Assembly: GCA_951812925.1 (NCBI GenBank)
Contig: OX638371.1
Coordinates: forward strand, 45,730,101 to 45,794,100
Origin: Calliopum simillimum
Lineage: Eukaryota; Arthropoda; Insecta; Diptera; Lauxaniidae
Direction of reading: 5' to 3'
DNA: 64,000 nucleotides
Positions 10,325 to 21,689 of the stretch are shown in pieces. The translations under genes and the position numbers were made by a program. How positions within the stretch are numbered: position 1 is the first letter of the stretch; each line of letters opens with the position of its first letter. Under the pieces are notes generated by a model that saw only the letters and a program-made list of their open reading frames with translations, was not told the DNA's origin and did no database searches.

Positions 10325-11415
10325 ATCGGCTATCCCTTTACTACCAAAATGTAAGGGGCCTACGTTCAAAGACGCATCATATATTTTTAGCATCTCAAAA
10401 TTTTTCTGATGATGTTATTGTTTTTACCGAGACTTGGTTAAATAACAATATACTTAACTCTGAGTTATTTAACAATAGTTTTAATGTTTTTAGAAGAGAC
10501 AGATACACAAACGATCTTTCTCCAGTCGGTGGAGACGTCTTAATAGCCATAAAAAATCACTTTACGAGTTCTTTGTTTGACATTCCCTGTGCATCTGGCA
10601 TTGAACTAATATGCGTTGAAGTTATTATTCTTAAGTCAAGTTTTTATATTCTTAACGCTTATATTCCCCCTAATAGTAGCACAGAAGTCTACGATAGTCT
10701 TGCACAGGCTGTGGAATATGTTACTCAAAAACTAGACGTTAATGACGACATTTTATTGTTAGGTGATTTTAACTTGCCTGACTTAAAATGGACATTGTCG
10801 GACGATGACACATATTATTATGCGTCTTGTCCCAAAACCCGACAACAACAAATATTTGTTGACGACATTTTAACGGATTTACAACAAGTTAGTTGTATAA
10901 CGAATTCTCACGGACGACAACTTGACTTAGTTTTGGCTACAGATAGTAGTAAGGTGGTTGTAAATAACGCCCCGAATGCCCTTAATGTGGCTGATACTTA
11001 TCATCCACCTTTAAATATTTTGTTTCAATCAAATAATGGTAATTTAAATGACAAGTGTTCTATGAAAATTTATGAATTTAATTTCAAAAAAGCTGACTTT
11101 TTGAAATTAAATTACATTTTAGAGAACAATATCAATAATTTTTTAAACTTTTTTGAAAACAATTCTTTAGATAATAGTGTTAAATATTTCTATACAGAAC
11201 TTTTTAAAACTATAGCTTTGGCAGTGCCATATACTTTTAAATACATTAATAGCTCTTCATACCCTTGGTATACAAGAGACTTAAAGAAAATTCGTAATAG
11301 TCGCAACAGGGCCTGGAAAAAATACATCTGTAGCCAGGACCGAAATGATTTAGTTAATTATAATAACCATCTGAGTTCAAGACTGGTGATGGGCTTACCA
11401 GCAATCCTGAAATAA
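10310..11415 (+). pseudogene. LINE ORF2, endonuclease part
   Basis: The frame is open from about 10310, upstream of the first ATG at 10573. It shows APE-type endonuclease motifs in order: YYQNVRGLRSK, FTETWL, GGDVLIAI, LNAYIPP, LLGDFNLPD and LDLVLA. The final motif, normally SDH followed by hydrophobics, reads DTYHPPLNI, so a catalytic Ser/Asp pair is altered. After KKYICSQ the frame ends; the next segment (from T-S-N-P-E-I-I) is in a different frame and the connecting region is shorter than usual, implying a deletion. Confidence 0.75.
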
Positions 11416-11423
11416 TAGCGGGA

Positions 11424-13046
11424 TTGTTTGCTAATTTATTTAAAAAATCTTTTTCAACTAATTTATTCAGCCCTGATGTCCCCTATTTTGAATACATGGA
11501 AAATGACCCGAAAGTTTCGTTCAATGCAATATCTTTCTCTCCTGAACTCGTGGAAAAATATATTGCATCTATTGATGACGACCTGGGAAGTGGGCCTGAT
11601 GGCATTCCAGCAACATTATTAATTAATTGTAGTTCTAACTTGAGTCATCCACTCAGCTTTTTATTTAATAAATCTATTAACGATAATTATTTTCCTCAAT
11701 TTTGGAAGGAATCATTCATAGGTCCAATCTTTAAGAAAGGATGTAAAAATGATGTTTCAAATTACAAGCTATCATCAATACCGAAGCTTTTTGAAAAAAT
11801 TATATATGATCAAGTCAAAGTGTGCTGTGGTGAAGTCATTACATCACGTCAGCATGGTTTTGTTAATGGCTGATCTACAGTATCCAACCTTCTGGATTTC
11901 ACTTCTTTTACATTAAACTCTTTGGACTCTGGTGGGCAAGTTGACTGTATCTACACAGATTTCAGTAAAGCATTTGACAAACTACCACATAACTTAATTT
12001 TGTTTAAATTAAAAAAGCTTGGATTTCCTTTAAATTTTGTCAGTTGGATCGAATCTTATTTGTCTGATCGTTCATATCAAATAAGATTTCGGAAGGTGTT
12101 GTCACCTCCTTTTACTGCGTCTTCAGGTGTTCCGCAAGGAAGCCACTTGGGACCTCTCCTGTTTATTTTAGCAATAAATGATGTTACTCACATTATTAAA
12201 AACTCTCATCTGTTAATATATGCAGATGACATGAAAATATACAGGATCGTGAAGGGTGATGAAGACATTTTCCCACTTCAGTCTGACTTGAAATCTTTTG
12301 AAATTTGGTGTTCTAAAAATAGCTTACATCTTAATTCTGATAAATGCCAAACAATGACTTTTTCTAGAAAGAATAATATTATAGAGTGCAATTATAAATT
12401 CAATGATAAACAAATCAGTCGTGTCGATTCAGTCAAAGACCTTGGCATACATTTTGATGCTAAAATAACGTTCAATGAACATATTAATCAAATTTGTAAA
12501 AAATCTTCATCACTGCTTGGCTTTATTAAACGATGGGCAAAAGAATTTAATAGCCCTTTAGTAACGGTGACTTTATATAACACAATTGTGCGTCCTCACT
12601 TAGAGTACGCTAGCCAAGTTTGGTCACCTTTTTATAATATACATATTGATAGAATTGAAAGAATTCAAAAAAATTTTGTTCGTTTTGCTCTTAAAGGCTT
12701 TAATTGGACGGATTCTTCAAACCTTCCTCCTTATGAGGATCGTTTGAAGTTGTTACGTATGCTGTCTTTGAGTACGCGTAGAAATATAGCGGATATACTT
12801 TATCTGCATCAGCTTATTACAGGGTCTCTTGCCGCACCAGAGCTTCTTAAATATATTTATTTTAATACTAACCGAAGAAGTAATCGTAACTCTAATCAAT
12901 TATTTTATCAACCGGTTAGTAGAACTAATTATATGGCTTCAGCCCCCTTTAATCGCATGACAACTCTTATAAATCATTGCGAAATATATAGTATTAGCTT
13001 GTCAAAAGGTCAACTCAAACTTAGATTGAAAAATTATTATAATTAA
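11424..13046 (+). pseudogene. LINE ORF2, reverse transcriptase part
   Basis: RT motifs are SGPDGIPATLL, FWKESFIGPIFKKG, then after a stop the DFSKAFDKLPHN, SGVPQGSHLGPLLF and IYADDMKIY blocks, so the catalytic YADD is preserved. The TGA at 11871-11873 lies in the HGFVNG-x-STVSNL motif where the family normally has Arg (CGA to TGA). Downstream thumb and C-terminal motifs (LGFIKRW, LEYASQVW) run to the stop at 13044-13046. No RNase H domain is seen. Confidence 0.8.
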
Positions 13047-13130
13047 ATTTGTTGGTTATTGGTTGTTTTTTATTTAATGTTTGTGTTGTCCGAGCCCCAC
13101 AGCATGCAGGGTTAATTTTTTCTAACATTC

Positions 13131-13684
13131 ATTCCTTGGATCATGTTATTACATACATACAACTGCATTTATGCACTTGTAGTTATGTATAAACGTGATC
13201 TGAGTGGGTATGTTGAGAAAGTGCGAAAAAGCTAAGAAAAAATTATTAAAAAAATAACATATTAAAACGAATAATTTTTTCATTTACACAATATTTAATA
13301 AGCTTTACTTGACTTAAAGCTTGAAGCTAAATAGCCAAGAAGGCTAATTCTGTACGAAAAAAAAATATTTTGTATATAAAAACAATTTTGTACACAAGTG
13401 TAAAAGTATATGTATAACCAAAAAATCGAAAGAAAAACGATTAAAAATGATTTTTAAAAAATTTATATACAAAAAAAAATATTTTGTATACAAGTGTAAA
13501 TTTCACTTGAAAATTTGTGTTTCGTCCCAATGTGCAGGCTTCTGTAATTTCTCACTACTGAAAAGTACAAAAGCAACAACAAGAGAACTCACAAATTTTT
13601 AAGTATGTATGTATGTAATAAATGCCGATAGAAAATTTGCACAAGTAAAAAAAATTACAAACATATGTACATGCATGCATATGA
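13131..13684. other. Non-coding AT-rich interval
   Basis: No gene. It holds two short repeats of an AATATTTTGTATA-type motif (about 13370 and 13490) shared with the left flank of the LINE, and GTATGTATG/CATGCATG simple sequence near 13605-13680. Confidence 0.4.
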
Positions 13685-14572
13685 AGCAAAACACGCCAAG
13701 TGTACCAGGTTTAAATTTTTTTTCTCCGATTTCGCTCAAATTTGGCAATATGGTAGATACGGTGTGCAAGAACAACAATCCGGGAAGGTTTGGTAATAGT
13801 ACCATTTGTTGATAAAATACAGGGTGTTGAAGTTGGCGTTTTTAGTCATTTTCATGAAAAGGGTGTTTTTTAAATAATTTTTAGCTTACACTAAAGTTTG
13901 TAAATTTATAAATATAAGTTACAGGTCCCATTCATTTTGAAGTGTTCTTTTTATAAAAAAATATTTCTTGGTGAAAAAATTATTTTTTCACCAAAATTTT
14001 TTACACTTAAAAATACTTTTGAATTTTTTTTAAAAAAACCCCCTTTAGATATTTTTTTAAAAATACTTTAAATTAAAGCATAATTTATAAGCTTTAAAAT
14101 GATGTATGACTCAAGATGGGATTGGGAGTTTGCGCCAAAAAGTTTCCAAAAAAATTTGAGTGAAAAGTAGTTTTAGCAGAACCAGAGTAAGTTGGAAACG
14201 CTTGGATGAATATTAAAAACTTTAGTGTCATATGAAAGCTATTTCAATAAGCTTTAAAATTGTTTTACTAAAGTTTTTAATTTGTCAAACGTTATTTATA
14301 ATTATTCATTTATACATTATACGTTATTGTACTCCCTAGCAAAAAGTTGAGGAGCAAATTAAACAAATAAAAGTGAAAAAACTCGCTCTGAACTTATTGC
14401 CGATATGCCGCGAAATTTTTTTTTGCGATTGCAAACCAGGGAGTTAGCGAATAAATTCTCGAGAATATTTATTTACGATAAGGCCCCATATAACGACCCC
14501 TTCCATCTCTTTTAGTCGTTTTCTGATAGTTTTCTTCACAAAATCGATCAGCCTGGGATAAAAACTGCTATT
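13685..14572 (-). repeat. BEL/Pao-derived repeat, copy 2
   Basis: Near-identical and collinear to 4375-5251, ending at the same GGGATAAAAACTGCT position and then changing to unrelated AT-rich sequence. It keeps the BEL pre-RT residues at its right end but no protease. An internal motif pair ACTCCCTAGC ... CCAGGGAGT (about 14330 and 14440) is a small inverted repeat present in both copies. Confidence 0.7.
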
Positions 14573-14707
14573 ATTTATTTTGCTTTATTTAATAAAATGC
14601 GTCGCACGGAATAAATAAATAAACAAAAAGAATATTAAAAAAAAACTTTTGACTCTTTCTAATCGCAACTGTAAGGCTACAAATGCCAACCCAAACAGGA
14701 CTAATTA

Positions 14708-15414
14708 CACAGTAAAAAGTGATAGTTTACTTTTGATTCCATTCGGTATTGATTTTAAACTGCTTTGGATTAAATCCAAAATTTATTCCAAAAAAGGTTG
14801 AAATTTATTCTGGTAGGCTTTAATTTTATCACAAAAAATATTTACTTTTAAACCAATTAGTTTTTTCAATTTTTTAATACCAAAGTGGCTTAAAAATAAT
14901 CCTAAAATAACTTTAAATTCAAAAAACTAATAATTTTTAGTTTTAAAATAAGTCCAAGAAAAGTATTAAAATATTCTCTGCGCCAATTTTAATACTTTTG
15001 GTTTGAAACTAATGCCATCAAAGTTTTAATTTAGCTTGGAGAGACTTTTTAGTTTCAAAATTTGAAAAACTTTATTTATCAAAAGAGCATAAAAAAAGAA
15101 CGAGAACAAAATAACAAAAAAAAAATTTTTCTATTTCAATTGTTTAAATACAAATTTCACACAACTACGTCAATACGTTTGATAGCCGAGTGAGCTAAAG
15201 ACTTCGTAATTTATATATACAAGATGTTGTACCCTTGGTTCGAATCTCAGTATGGATGGCTTGATTTTTTTTTCAATTAAATTTAAATTTTTTTTTTTTT
15301 TCGTTTTTCTTCCTCTTTTTATTTATTCCAAAATAGTTTAAAATTAAAACTTTTTTTTGGCATCTATATAAATACTTTTTTTGGTTTTAAAATTAAACTA
15401 AAATTTTTACTGTG
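14708..15414. mobile_element. TA-flanked inverted-repeat MITE (707 bp)
   Basis: The left end CACAGTAAAAAGTGATAGTT and the right end (reverse complement CACAGTAAAAATTTTAGTTT) are inverted repeats, with TA on both sides (14706-14707, 15415-15416). TA duplication suggests a Tc1/mariner-type mobiliser. There is no transposase. A tRNA-like segment lies near the right end. Confidence 0.65.
15174..15262 (+). repeat. tRNA-like segment with box A and box B
   Basis: TAGCCGAGTGAGC (15183-15195) fits a Pol III box A and GGTTCGAATCT (15237-15247) fits box B, 41 nt apart. The order resembles a class II tRNA such as Leu or Ser, but acceptor and T stems pair poorly. It is best read as a tRNA-derived (SINE-like) relic inside the MITE, not a functional tRNA. 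Confidence 0.45.
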
Positions 15415-16330
15415 TAGATGTTTTAATTGAATTGAATACAGAATTGCAATAATCGCACCTATAGATTCTTCAAAGAACAATTCGAATAGGACTAACTAAT
15501 TGCAACTCAGCTACCACTTTTCCTTGATTTTGACGCAACTAAAGAGCAGCTAAAGCTTCAACAATAGGACTACCAAAACAAGAATATAATTTTTATAAAA
15601 ACCGAAATCTACTAAATAATGAAATCACAAAACAAAAACAATGCGTTGGGCGCCATGTAAGATAGTCTGAATGGGTGATGAGACGGTGCTTTAATTTTGC
15701 CTCCAGCTTCCAGCTCATGGGCTTTGTGAGCCTTGTCTCTTCAGACTAATTACAAAATTTAAAAAAAAAAAATAAAAAGAACAAAAGAACTAAACAAACT
15801 AAATATTTCGCATTTCCAGCGGGAGGCGCCCTTCTGGATGGCCTCTTAACCCAACCCGACCTTGGGTACTCTTGGCCTGTTTAGTACCCCCAAATAACTG
15901 CTATCCTTCCTTTTTACAATCTCTGCCTCATTTATATTTAAACCTTCATATTGTTTTTATTTTAAGTTTTATATGATAAATTTATTTTTTTCTGTTTTTA
16001 AAATAAAACTACTTCGTTATTCATAACATTTTGAATATTTTCTTTACATTAAGTTGATAATTAAAAATTTAAATTAGTTAAATAGAAAACAAACAACAAC
16101 AAAAAAATAACAACATGAGAAGATCTCTTTTTTTACTCACCGCTTTTCTCCCTCGATGACTGTGCACACTCAATGATGCTGGATGCAAGGATTAATTTTT
16201 GTGTTTTTAATTTGTCGACGCTTTAGCCAGTTGTTTCGGTGTCCTCTCCGATAACTATATATTCTTCGAATGGTTTTGATCCAAACCATTCGAAGGATTA
16301 ATTTTTATGTTTGAAAGCAACACTTTGTCT
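15415..16330 (-). other. Possible LTR-retroelement leader, PBS and LTR
   Basis: On the minus strand TGGCGCCCAACGC (15655-15643) matches the tRNA-Lys-type primer-binding site used by many gypsy-like elements, and the sequence just before it ends in CTTACA, as an LTR end would. The LTR would extend rightwards from 15656, but its far edge and any partner LTR were not found. No coding sequence is recognisable. Confidence 0.3.
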
Positions 16331-16964
16331 TTTTTTTTTTTTTTTTACTTTTCTAAAATTTGATTGTTTGTTTGTTTCTATTTTTTTTTTAAATTTAACT
16401 CAAATTAATATTCTTGATTGATTAAATAATTAAAACACAAGTTATAAATTAAGTTTAAGGAAACAAAAGAAAAAAAAAACAATAAGATAGATTTATCTCC
16501 AATGGGGAAAACTGCAAGCTCCTTATGCATTTTACTAAGGAAACACAATTAACAATATACGAGATATTCTATCGGATTTGTGTCATCCTTGTTCTTGATT
16601 ATGTAGCCGGATCAATTATTGGAAGTTCAATTAAATATTGAAGCTCAAATTGCATAAATATTGCAAGCAAAATTCATAATATCCGCGATCGGATTTTCGT
16701 CGTCCTTGTCCTGGTTTATCTTCGTAACTGGAATAATTATTGGCCGTTCAAAAATTCAAGTTAAAATTCCATGAGAAAAAAAATTATTAGTCGTTCAAAT
16801 AAATTTAATTTTTTTTTTTTTTTTTATGACTGCTTTCTTCTAAATTATTTATATCAATCCCAATTTTGAATCATTTTTCTGACAACCAAAAAAAAAGTTT
16901 AGGTGTTTTTTTATTTTCAAACAATATAAAAATAAACAGTAGTTTGAATGCAAGTGGCCATTAC
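16331..16964. other. Non-coding AT-rich interval
   Basis: Homopolymer-rich DNA with no recognisable gene. Two short diverged direct repeats occur near 16570-16640 and 16680-16760 (GTCGTCCTTGT and GTCATCCTTGT type). Confidence 0.4.
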
Positions 16965-17052
16965 AGTGGCAACTCCCATATAAGCAAAATTTTCAAAATA
17001 CTGCTGTGTAGGGTATTTAATGTTTGGCCAGGCCAAAGGTAACCCTTACTAA
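16965..17052 (-). mobile_element. Mini-me-like element, 5' end remnant
   Basis: The block CTCCCATATAAGCAAAATTT, TACTGCTGTGTAGGGTATTT, TGGCCAGGCCA and CCCTTACTA is the reverse complement of the 5' terminus of the six larger copies in this window. Only the terminal part remains. Confidence 0.75.
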
Positions 17053-18016
17053 TTTTCTCTTTGCTTAACGACCGCATGCGCTTACAATGGAGGCTTCCTC
17101 AAGCTCTCCTGAAGCTCTCAGCGCTTGAACATAAACATTACGAATTCGTTGCATTCCATATTCTTGAAGTACTTAATTCCAAATTTTTTCTTGATTTTTC
17201 AGATAGTTGTTACCATCCAGCCGTAACTTTTTATTTATTTCAAAAATTTCCTTTTTCCTATATGCTTTTGACCAACGTTCATTAAACTTACTAAAGTCGT
17301 TTTCCATTGGAAAATCTAGATTTTGCTCTTAGATCAAAAATTTTTCGCACTGAATGAAACACGAAAACAGAGCAAGTATTTTCTTTTGCTGGGGCGGATG
17401 ACGGGTACAAATGTTTTGACATTTCTAGTAGCAAAAAAGGGTGTTTAGTGCACTGTAACATTTGATTTATGATATTTCAAATTCAAAGAAAAATTCAGAA
17501 AAATTACTTGATTTCTTATTTTTGCTTTCCCAAAATGTTTATAGTTTTATTTTTAGATAAATCTAGTTTTAGCCAATGAAAGGGGAAAAATAGCAGATGT
17601 ATTATCAAATTAATAAAGAACGATGTATGAAAGTCGTTTATTTTTAGAAGTTCTTGTGGTTCATACTTATAAATAATGGATTGTTGAAATAACTTTAATT
17701 TGATGGCAATTTTTTTCAAATCCATGCAGGGGTTCTCAACTTGTACTCGAATTTATTTAAGATTTATCTTCAGCTTTCCATAGCTGAATAATTCCTTTGC
17801 TTAAAGGTTTTCCTTCAAAAAAATAAAAATTTAGCTTTAACTGCAAGTTTTAAGCAGCCTTATTCAAAAATCCAACAAAAGGTAATAAATATGTCTCTTA
17901 TTGAGCGTCTTCTCTCTCTGTACGTTTGATTTTCGTTATCTCAAGAAGGCTTCCATGGCTCACAGTCTTAAATTTTATTTTAAATTGTTTATTGTAGCTG
18001 ACTTTTAATTTATTAA
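17053..18016. other. Non-coding interval with one arm of a wide inverted repeat
   Basis: GTCGTTTTCCATTGG at 17297-17311 is repeated inverted at 19325-19339 (CCAATGGAAAACGAC), with related TCTAGAT-rich sequence inside both. The pair may bound an older 2-kb element enclosing the TATCA foldback. No gene seen. Confidence 0.4.
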
Positions 18017-19118
18017 CCCGATCAAAAAAACTTGTCAAGTTCTTGTCATTGTATCAGAAATGTATATCAAAATGGTATCAAAAATGTATCAGCCGCTGAT
18101 ATCCATTTTTTGTATATCATTTTGATATTTTTGTATATATCAAATTTTTGATATCATGGAAAAACATGTCAATTTTGTATCAGAAATATATATCAAAATG
18201 ATATCAAAAATTTATCAGCCGCTGATATCCATTTTTTGTATATCATTTTGATATATTTTTGATATCATTGAAAAACATGTCAATTTTGTATCAAAAATGA
18301 TATCAAAAATTTATCAGCCGCTGATATTCTTTTTTTGTATATCATTTTGATATATTTTTGATATCATTGAAAAACATGTCAATTTTGTATCAGAAATGTA
18401 TATCAAAATGATTACAAAAATTTATCAGCTACTGATATGTCAAATTTTACGTTTTCGGTTGTGAATTTTATGAAAAGATAACTATATGTAGAAGACGAAC
18501 GCGCAGCCAATTTTAGTGAAGAAGAAGTGAATTTTCTAATGAAATTAGTGCAAAGCACACAAATATAATTGAGTGCATAAAAACCGACACTCCATTCAGT
18601 TGCTGCATGCAACCTGTGGTTGGGAAAACAAAAATTATGGAAGCGAACGCGCAGCCAATTTCAGTAAGAAGTGAATTTTTTAATGAAATTAGTGAAAAAG
18701 CAGAAAAAATATAATTGAGTTCAAAAAACCGACACTTCTTTCATTTGCTGCATAAGGGCGATTTCTAAAAACTTGTTGCCGACGATCAACCACAATATTG
18801 CAAAATTTCGCCATTATCTGCGTCGGTTTATTTATCAGACCCAAAATTGGTTATGTCAATTTTGTATTAGAAATGTACAAAAATTGTATATCATTTTGAT
18901 ATCTTTTTTTGATATCATTTTGATATCTTTTTTTGATATCATTTTGATATCTTTTTTTGATATCATTTTGATATCTTTTTTTGATATCATGGTGATATAC
19001 GAAAAGCGTTACATTCCGTATATCACTGTTATATCCTTTTTTTATCAAAATTTAGTATGTCACTGACAAATTTTGGATATCATTTTGATATATTTTTGAT
19101 ATACTTTTTTTGATCGGG
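18017..19118. mobile_element. TATCA-rich foldback-like element
   Basis: The ends are inverted repeats: CCCGATCAAAAAAACTTG on the left and ATACTTTTTTTGATCGGG on the right. The left part contains about four direct units of roughly 100-120 bp, each starting TGTCAATTTTGTATCAGAAA and containing ATCAGCCGCTGATAT. A middle part has two direct copies of a GAACGCGCAGCCAATTT block (about 18498 and 18643). The right part is a 24-bp array. Such internally repetitive ends resemble foldback elements; no transposase is seen and the target duplication is unclear. Confidence 0.65.
18889..18990. repeat. 24-bp tandem array in the TATCA element
   Basis: Four copies of GATATCATTTTGATATC followed by TTTTTTT. The resulting open frame on either strand is a by-product of the repeat. 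Confidence 0.85.
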
Positions 19119-20868
19119 AATATTGTTGCTTGTCAAATGGAGCTGCCACTTCGACACTTGCCCAACATGCTTGTAATAGTGTGAGTGCAAGCAAATGAAA
19201 TATGAGAAAAATTCTAGATTTGAAAAAATTTATCTGAGATCAAATAATTTTGCTCTAGATTTCCCAATGGAACGTAAATTGTAATAGATTTTGATCTAGA
19301 TCAACAAAGAGATTGCTTTTTATTGCCCAATGGAAAACGACATAAGACGATTTCTGCTTTTGCTGGTGATAGGTTAAAGGTTAAAAGATATTTGATAACA
19401 CAGGGTGAACTCGTACCATAAGAAATGAAAAAGTTACACAAATCGCTCATAGGAAAAACAAATTCACTCATTTTGAAAAAATATGTACATATTCAGACGT
19501 ATTTATAATAAAAGTTAAACCATGGAATAAGGCTATTCCGAAGTTTAACATGAAATTCTGATTTATAAACAATTTTAAATTTTGAACTGCCTTCGAGCAG
19601 GTTTAAAGCAAGTTAAGCGCCGGTTAAAATCATTTGACATGATTGTCAAAATATTAAAACAAAATTTATTTGTCAATTAATATCAACAAAAATAAAAAAA
19701 TGTGTATAAAACGATAAAATTTGCCTGCATCGCACTAAGTCAATAAAATCAACATCAATTTTGCAAATAGTAATTCTTGACGTGTTTTCAATACGTCGAA
19801 AACGGCACTACTTGTGTTGGCCGCAGAATCTGACGAAATGGACGCAGTCATTGCAGCAGATGCACTGCGACGAGGTAACGTGAATGTTACTGTTGCGGGC
19901 CTTGCCTGAGAGATAGCTGCCGAATGCTCCGAGAAATGTATATCATGCCTGATGCCACCTAAGAAGCTGTCAAGTGCAACCAATATGATTCGGTTGTTTT
20001 ACCCGGTGCATTAGTTGTAGATATCCTACAAAGGTAGTTAACCGAAAAACGCAACACTCAGCAATTTATGTGGCCCCTAAAGCACTTATGTCACAGTTCA
20101 TTGAAAACGACAAGGGCAAAAGCTTGATTTCGTATCGTGCGCTTAAACCGAAATCGCTTTTGAATTTGCTTAAAAGCTTGAAGTTTTAGTAAATGGTGGT
20201 AAAAGTATAAACGTAATGAAGTCGCTAAAGGAGTGCTCTTCTTAAGCAGAAAACCTTATCACGTTTCAAAATAAATTATACCATTGTAACAAGGAAATGA
20301 AAAATGCAAAATGTTATTAAGACAACAACACATGTTTTTTTTTTATTTACGTACACATTTAAGTAGCTCTAATATAAAATACTGCTGGTTGTGTAATTTC
20401 TGCTTTGGGACAATTTCAAACTTCCAAATCACAACGTTGATAATAATAGAACTCCGCCTTGATCCTCTGTATCTAATATTTGTTGGAAAAAAAGCAAAAG
20501 TTGCTCTTTATCTGGTGTGGTTCATTTGATGAAGCCGCAAAGATCATATTCATTTGTATCCAACTTGTCCACAGACAGAAAATCGCTCTGTGGTTAACTC
20601 GACTACTGATTGCAAAATTTTTAAAATTTTTCCAAATTCGGATAAGTTGTTTGTTTATTTATTTATTTTACCACGTCAAAATTTTCACATGAATTTTGAT
20701 AAAAGGCTGGTTTAGTAAAAATTGTTTATAAATCAGCAGTAGCTTAACTTCTAAACAACTAAACCGGAGAATAGCGACGGTTCAAAAGAATCTAATAAAT
20801 ACGGCTGATTATGTATACATTATATGTATATATAATATTCATATATGTATATATTAATGATGAAAAAC
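19119..20868. other. Non-coding interval, possible diverged hairpin element
   Basis: Short inverted arms around 19553-19580 (CTGATTTATAAACAATTTT) and 20718-20742 (its complement) suggest an old inverted-repeat element of about 1.2 kb. An 82-codon frame at 19735-19983 (minus), beginning MVALDSFLGGIRHD, has no family I recognise; its composition is less AT-rich than its surroundings, so a captured exon fragment is conceivable. Confidence 0.35.
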
Positions 20869-21689
20869 GCGGCGAATATATCGAGCCCTAACCGACAAAA
20901 AGTCAATTTTATAGGAGAAGGTTTTTTTAAATATATGTGCATTTTGTATAGCTATTACAGTGAAATTTAGTATGTAAGCTATATTTTGCGTTAGACCTGC
21001 GATGCAACTAGTTTCATTCACATTATTTTTCCGTGTTGTGTCGGCTAAGCCATTTTTTCTTTTCCAAATTCCCCATCTGATCTTCAGCTTTTGTACCAAA
21101 AAACATTTGTGGTCACATATACTATTAACCCGCATCAAGACTTTTTAATAAATTTTCCTTTTTTTATTGCATTATTTGCAAATTATTTTTGACACAAAAA
21201 AAAAAAAAAGACTTAACCAAAAACTCGCAGTCACAAAAAAAATAAACAAAATATTTCGAATGTCGGCTAAGTCTTAATTGCTTTCGCTATAACTCCGTAA
21301 CGGTACTTTTTACAGTTATGAAATTTGTAGAGAAGATGCGTATGGACACGAATTATAGGTTTTTATCAAAAAACGAAAATGCGAAATCGTGTATCATATT
21401 AAATTTTTTTTTAATCGAAATTACCTTTTTTGGCAAAGTTGAGTCAAGTCAAAAATATCATGCGAAAACACTTAATTCAATAAAAAGGAACACGAATGGT
21501 AATTTTTAACTAATTTTTGGATGTTGAATTCAAATCCGTTAACGGAATCGCACTTTCGCTACAGAATTTTGAGATTACCAAAATATAAGATTTTTCGTGA
21601 TTTTTTCCTACTTTTGAGGTTATGTAACAAGACAGTGTAACACTATGTCATAAGACCTGCTATGTTTGTTAAAAGCACATAATTCCTGA
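20869..21689. other. Non-coding leader of duplication unit 1
   Basis: Repeated at 31391-32250. No gene recognised. Unit 1 lacks about 70 bp near 21390 that unit 2 has at about 31875-31945. Confidence 0.5.

Larger units (their letters stand above)
9180..13130 (+). mobile_element. LINE (non-LTR retrotransposon), near full length, broken
   Basis: A 5' leader (about 9180-9352), ORF1 with a PHD finger, ORF2 with an APE-type endonuclease and an RT, and a short 3' region ending near 13130 form a standard two-ORF LINE of the CR1/Jockey group. PHD-finger ORF1 proteins occur in several CR1/Jockey-group lineages; clade assignment needs a tree. ORF2 has a deletion/frameshift near 11400 and an in-frame TGA at 11871-11873. 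Confidence 0.8.

Noticed and set aside
15174..15262. Functional tRNA gene
   Set aside because: Boxes A and B are good but acceptor and T stems do not pair well, and it sits inside a MITE.
18773..19066. Frames with repeated FFDIILIS or KKRYQNDI units
   Set aside because: They are the 24-bp tandem array read on each strand.
19735..19983. Possible host exon (82 codons, minus)
   Set aside because: No family recognised, no clear splice signals; kept only as a remark on the interval.
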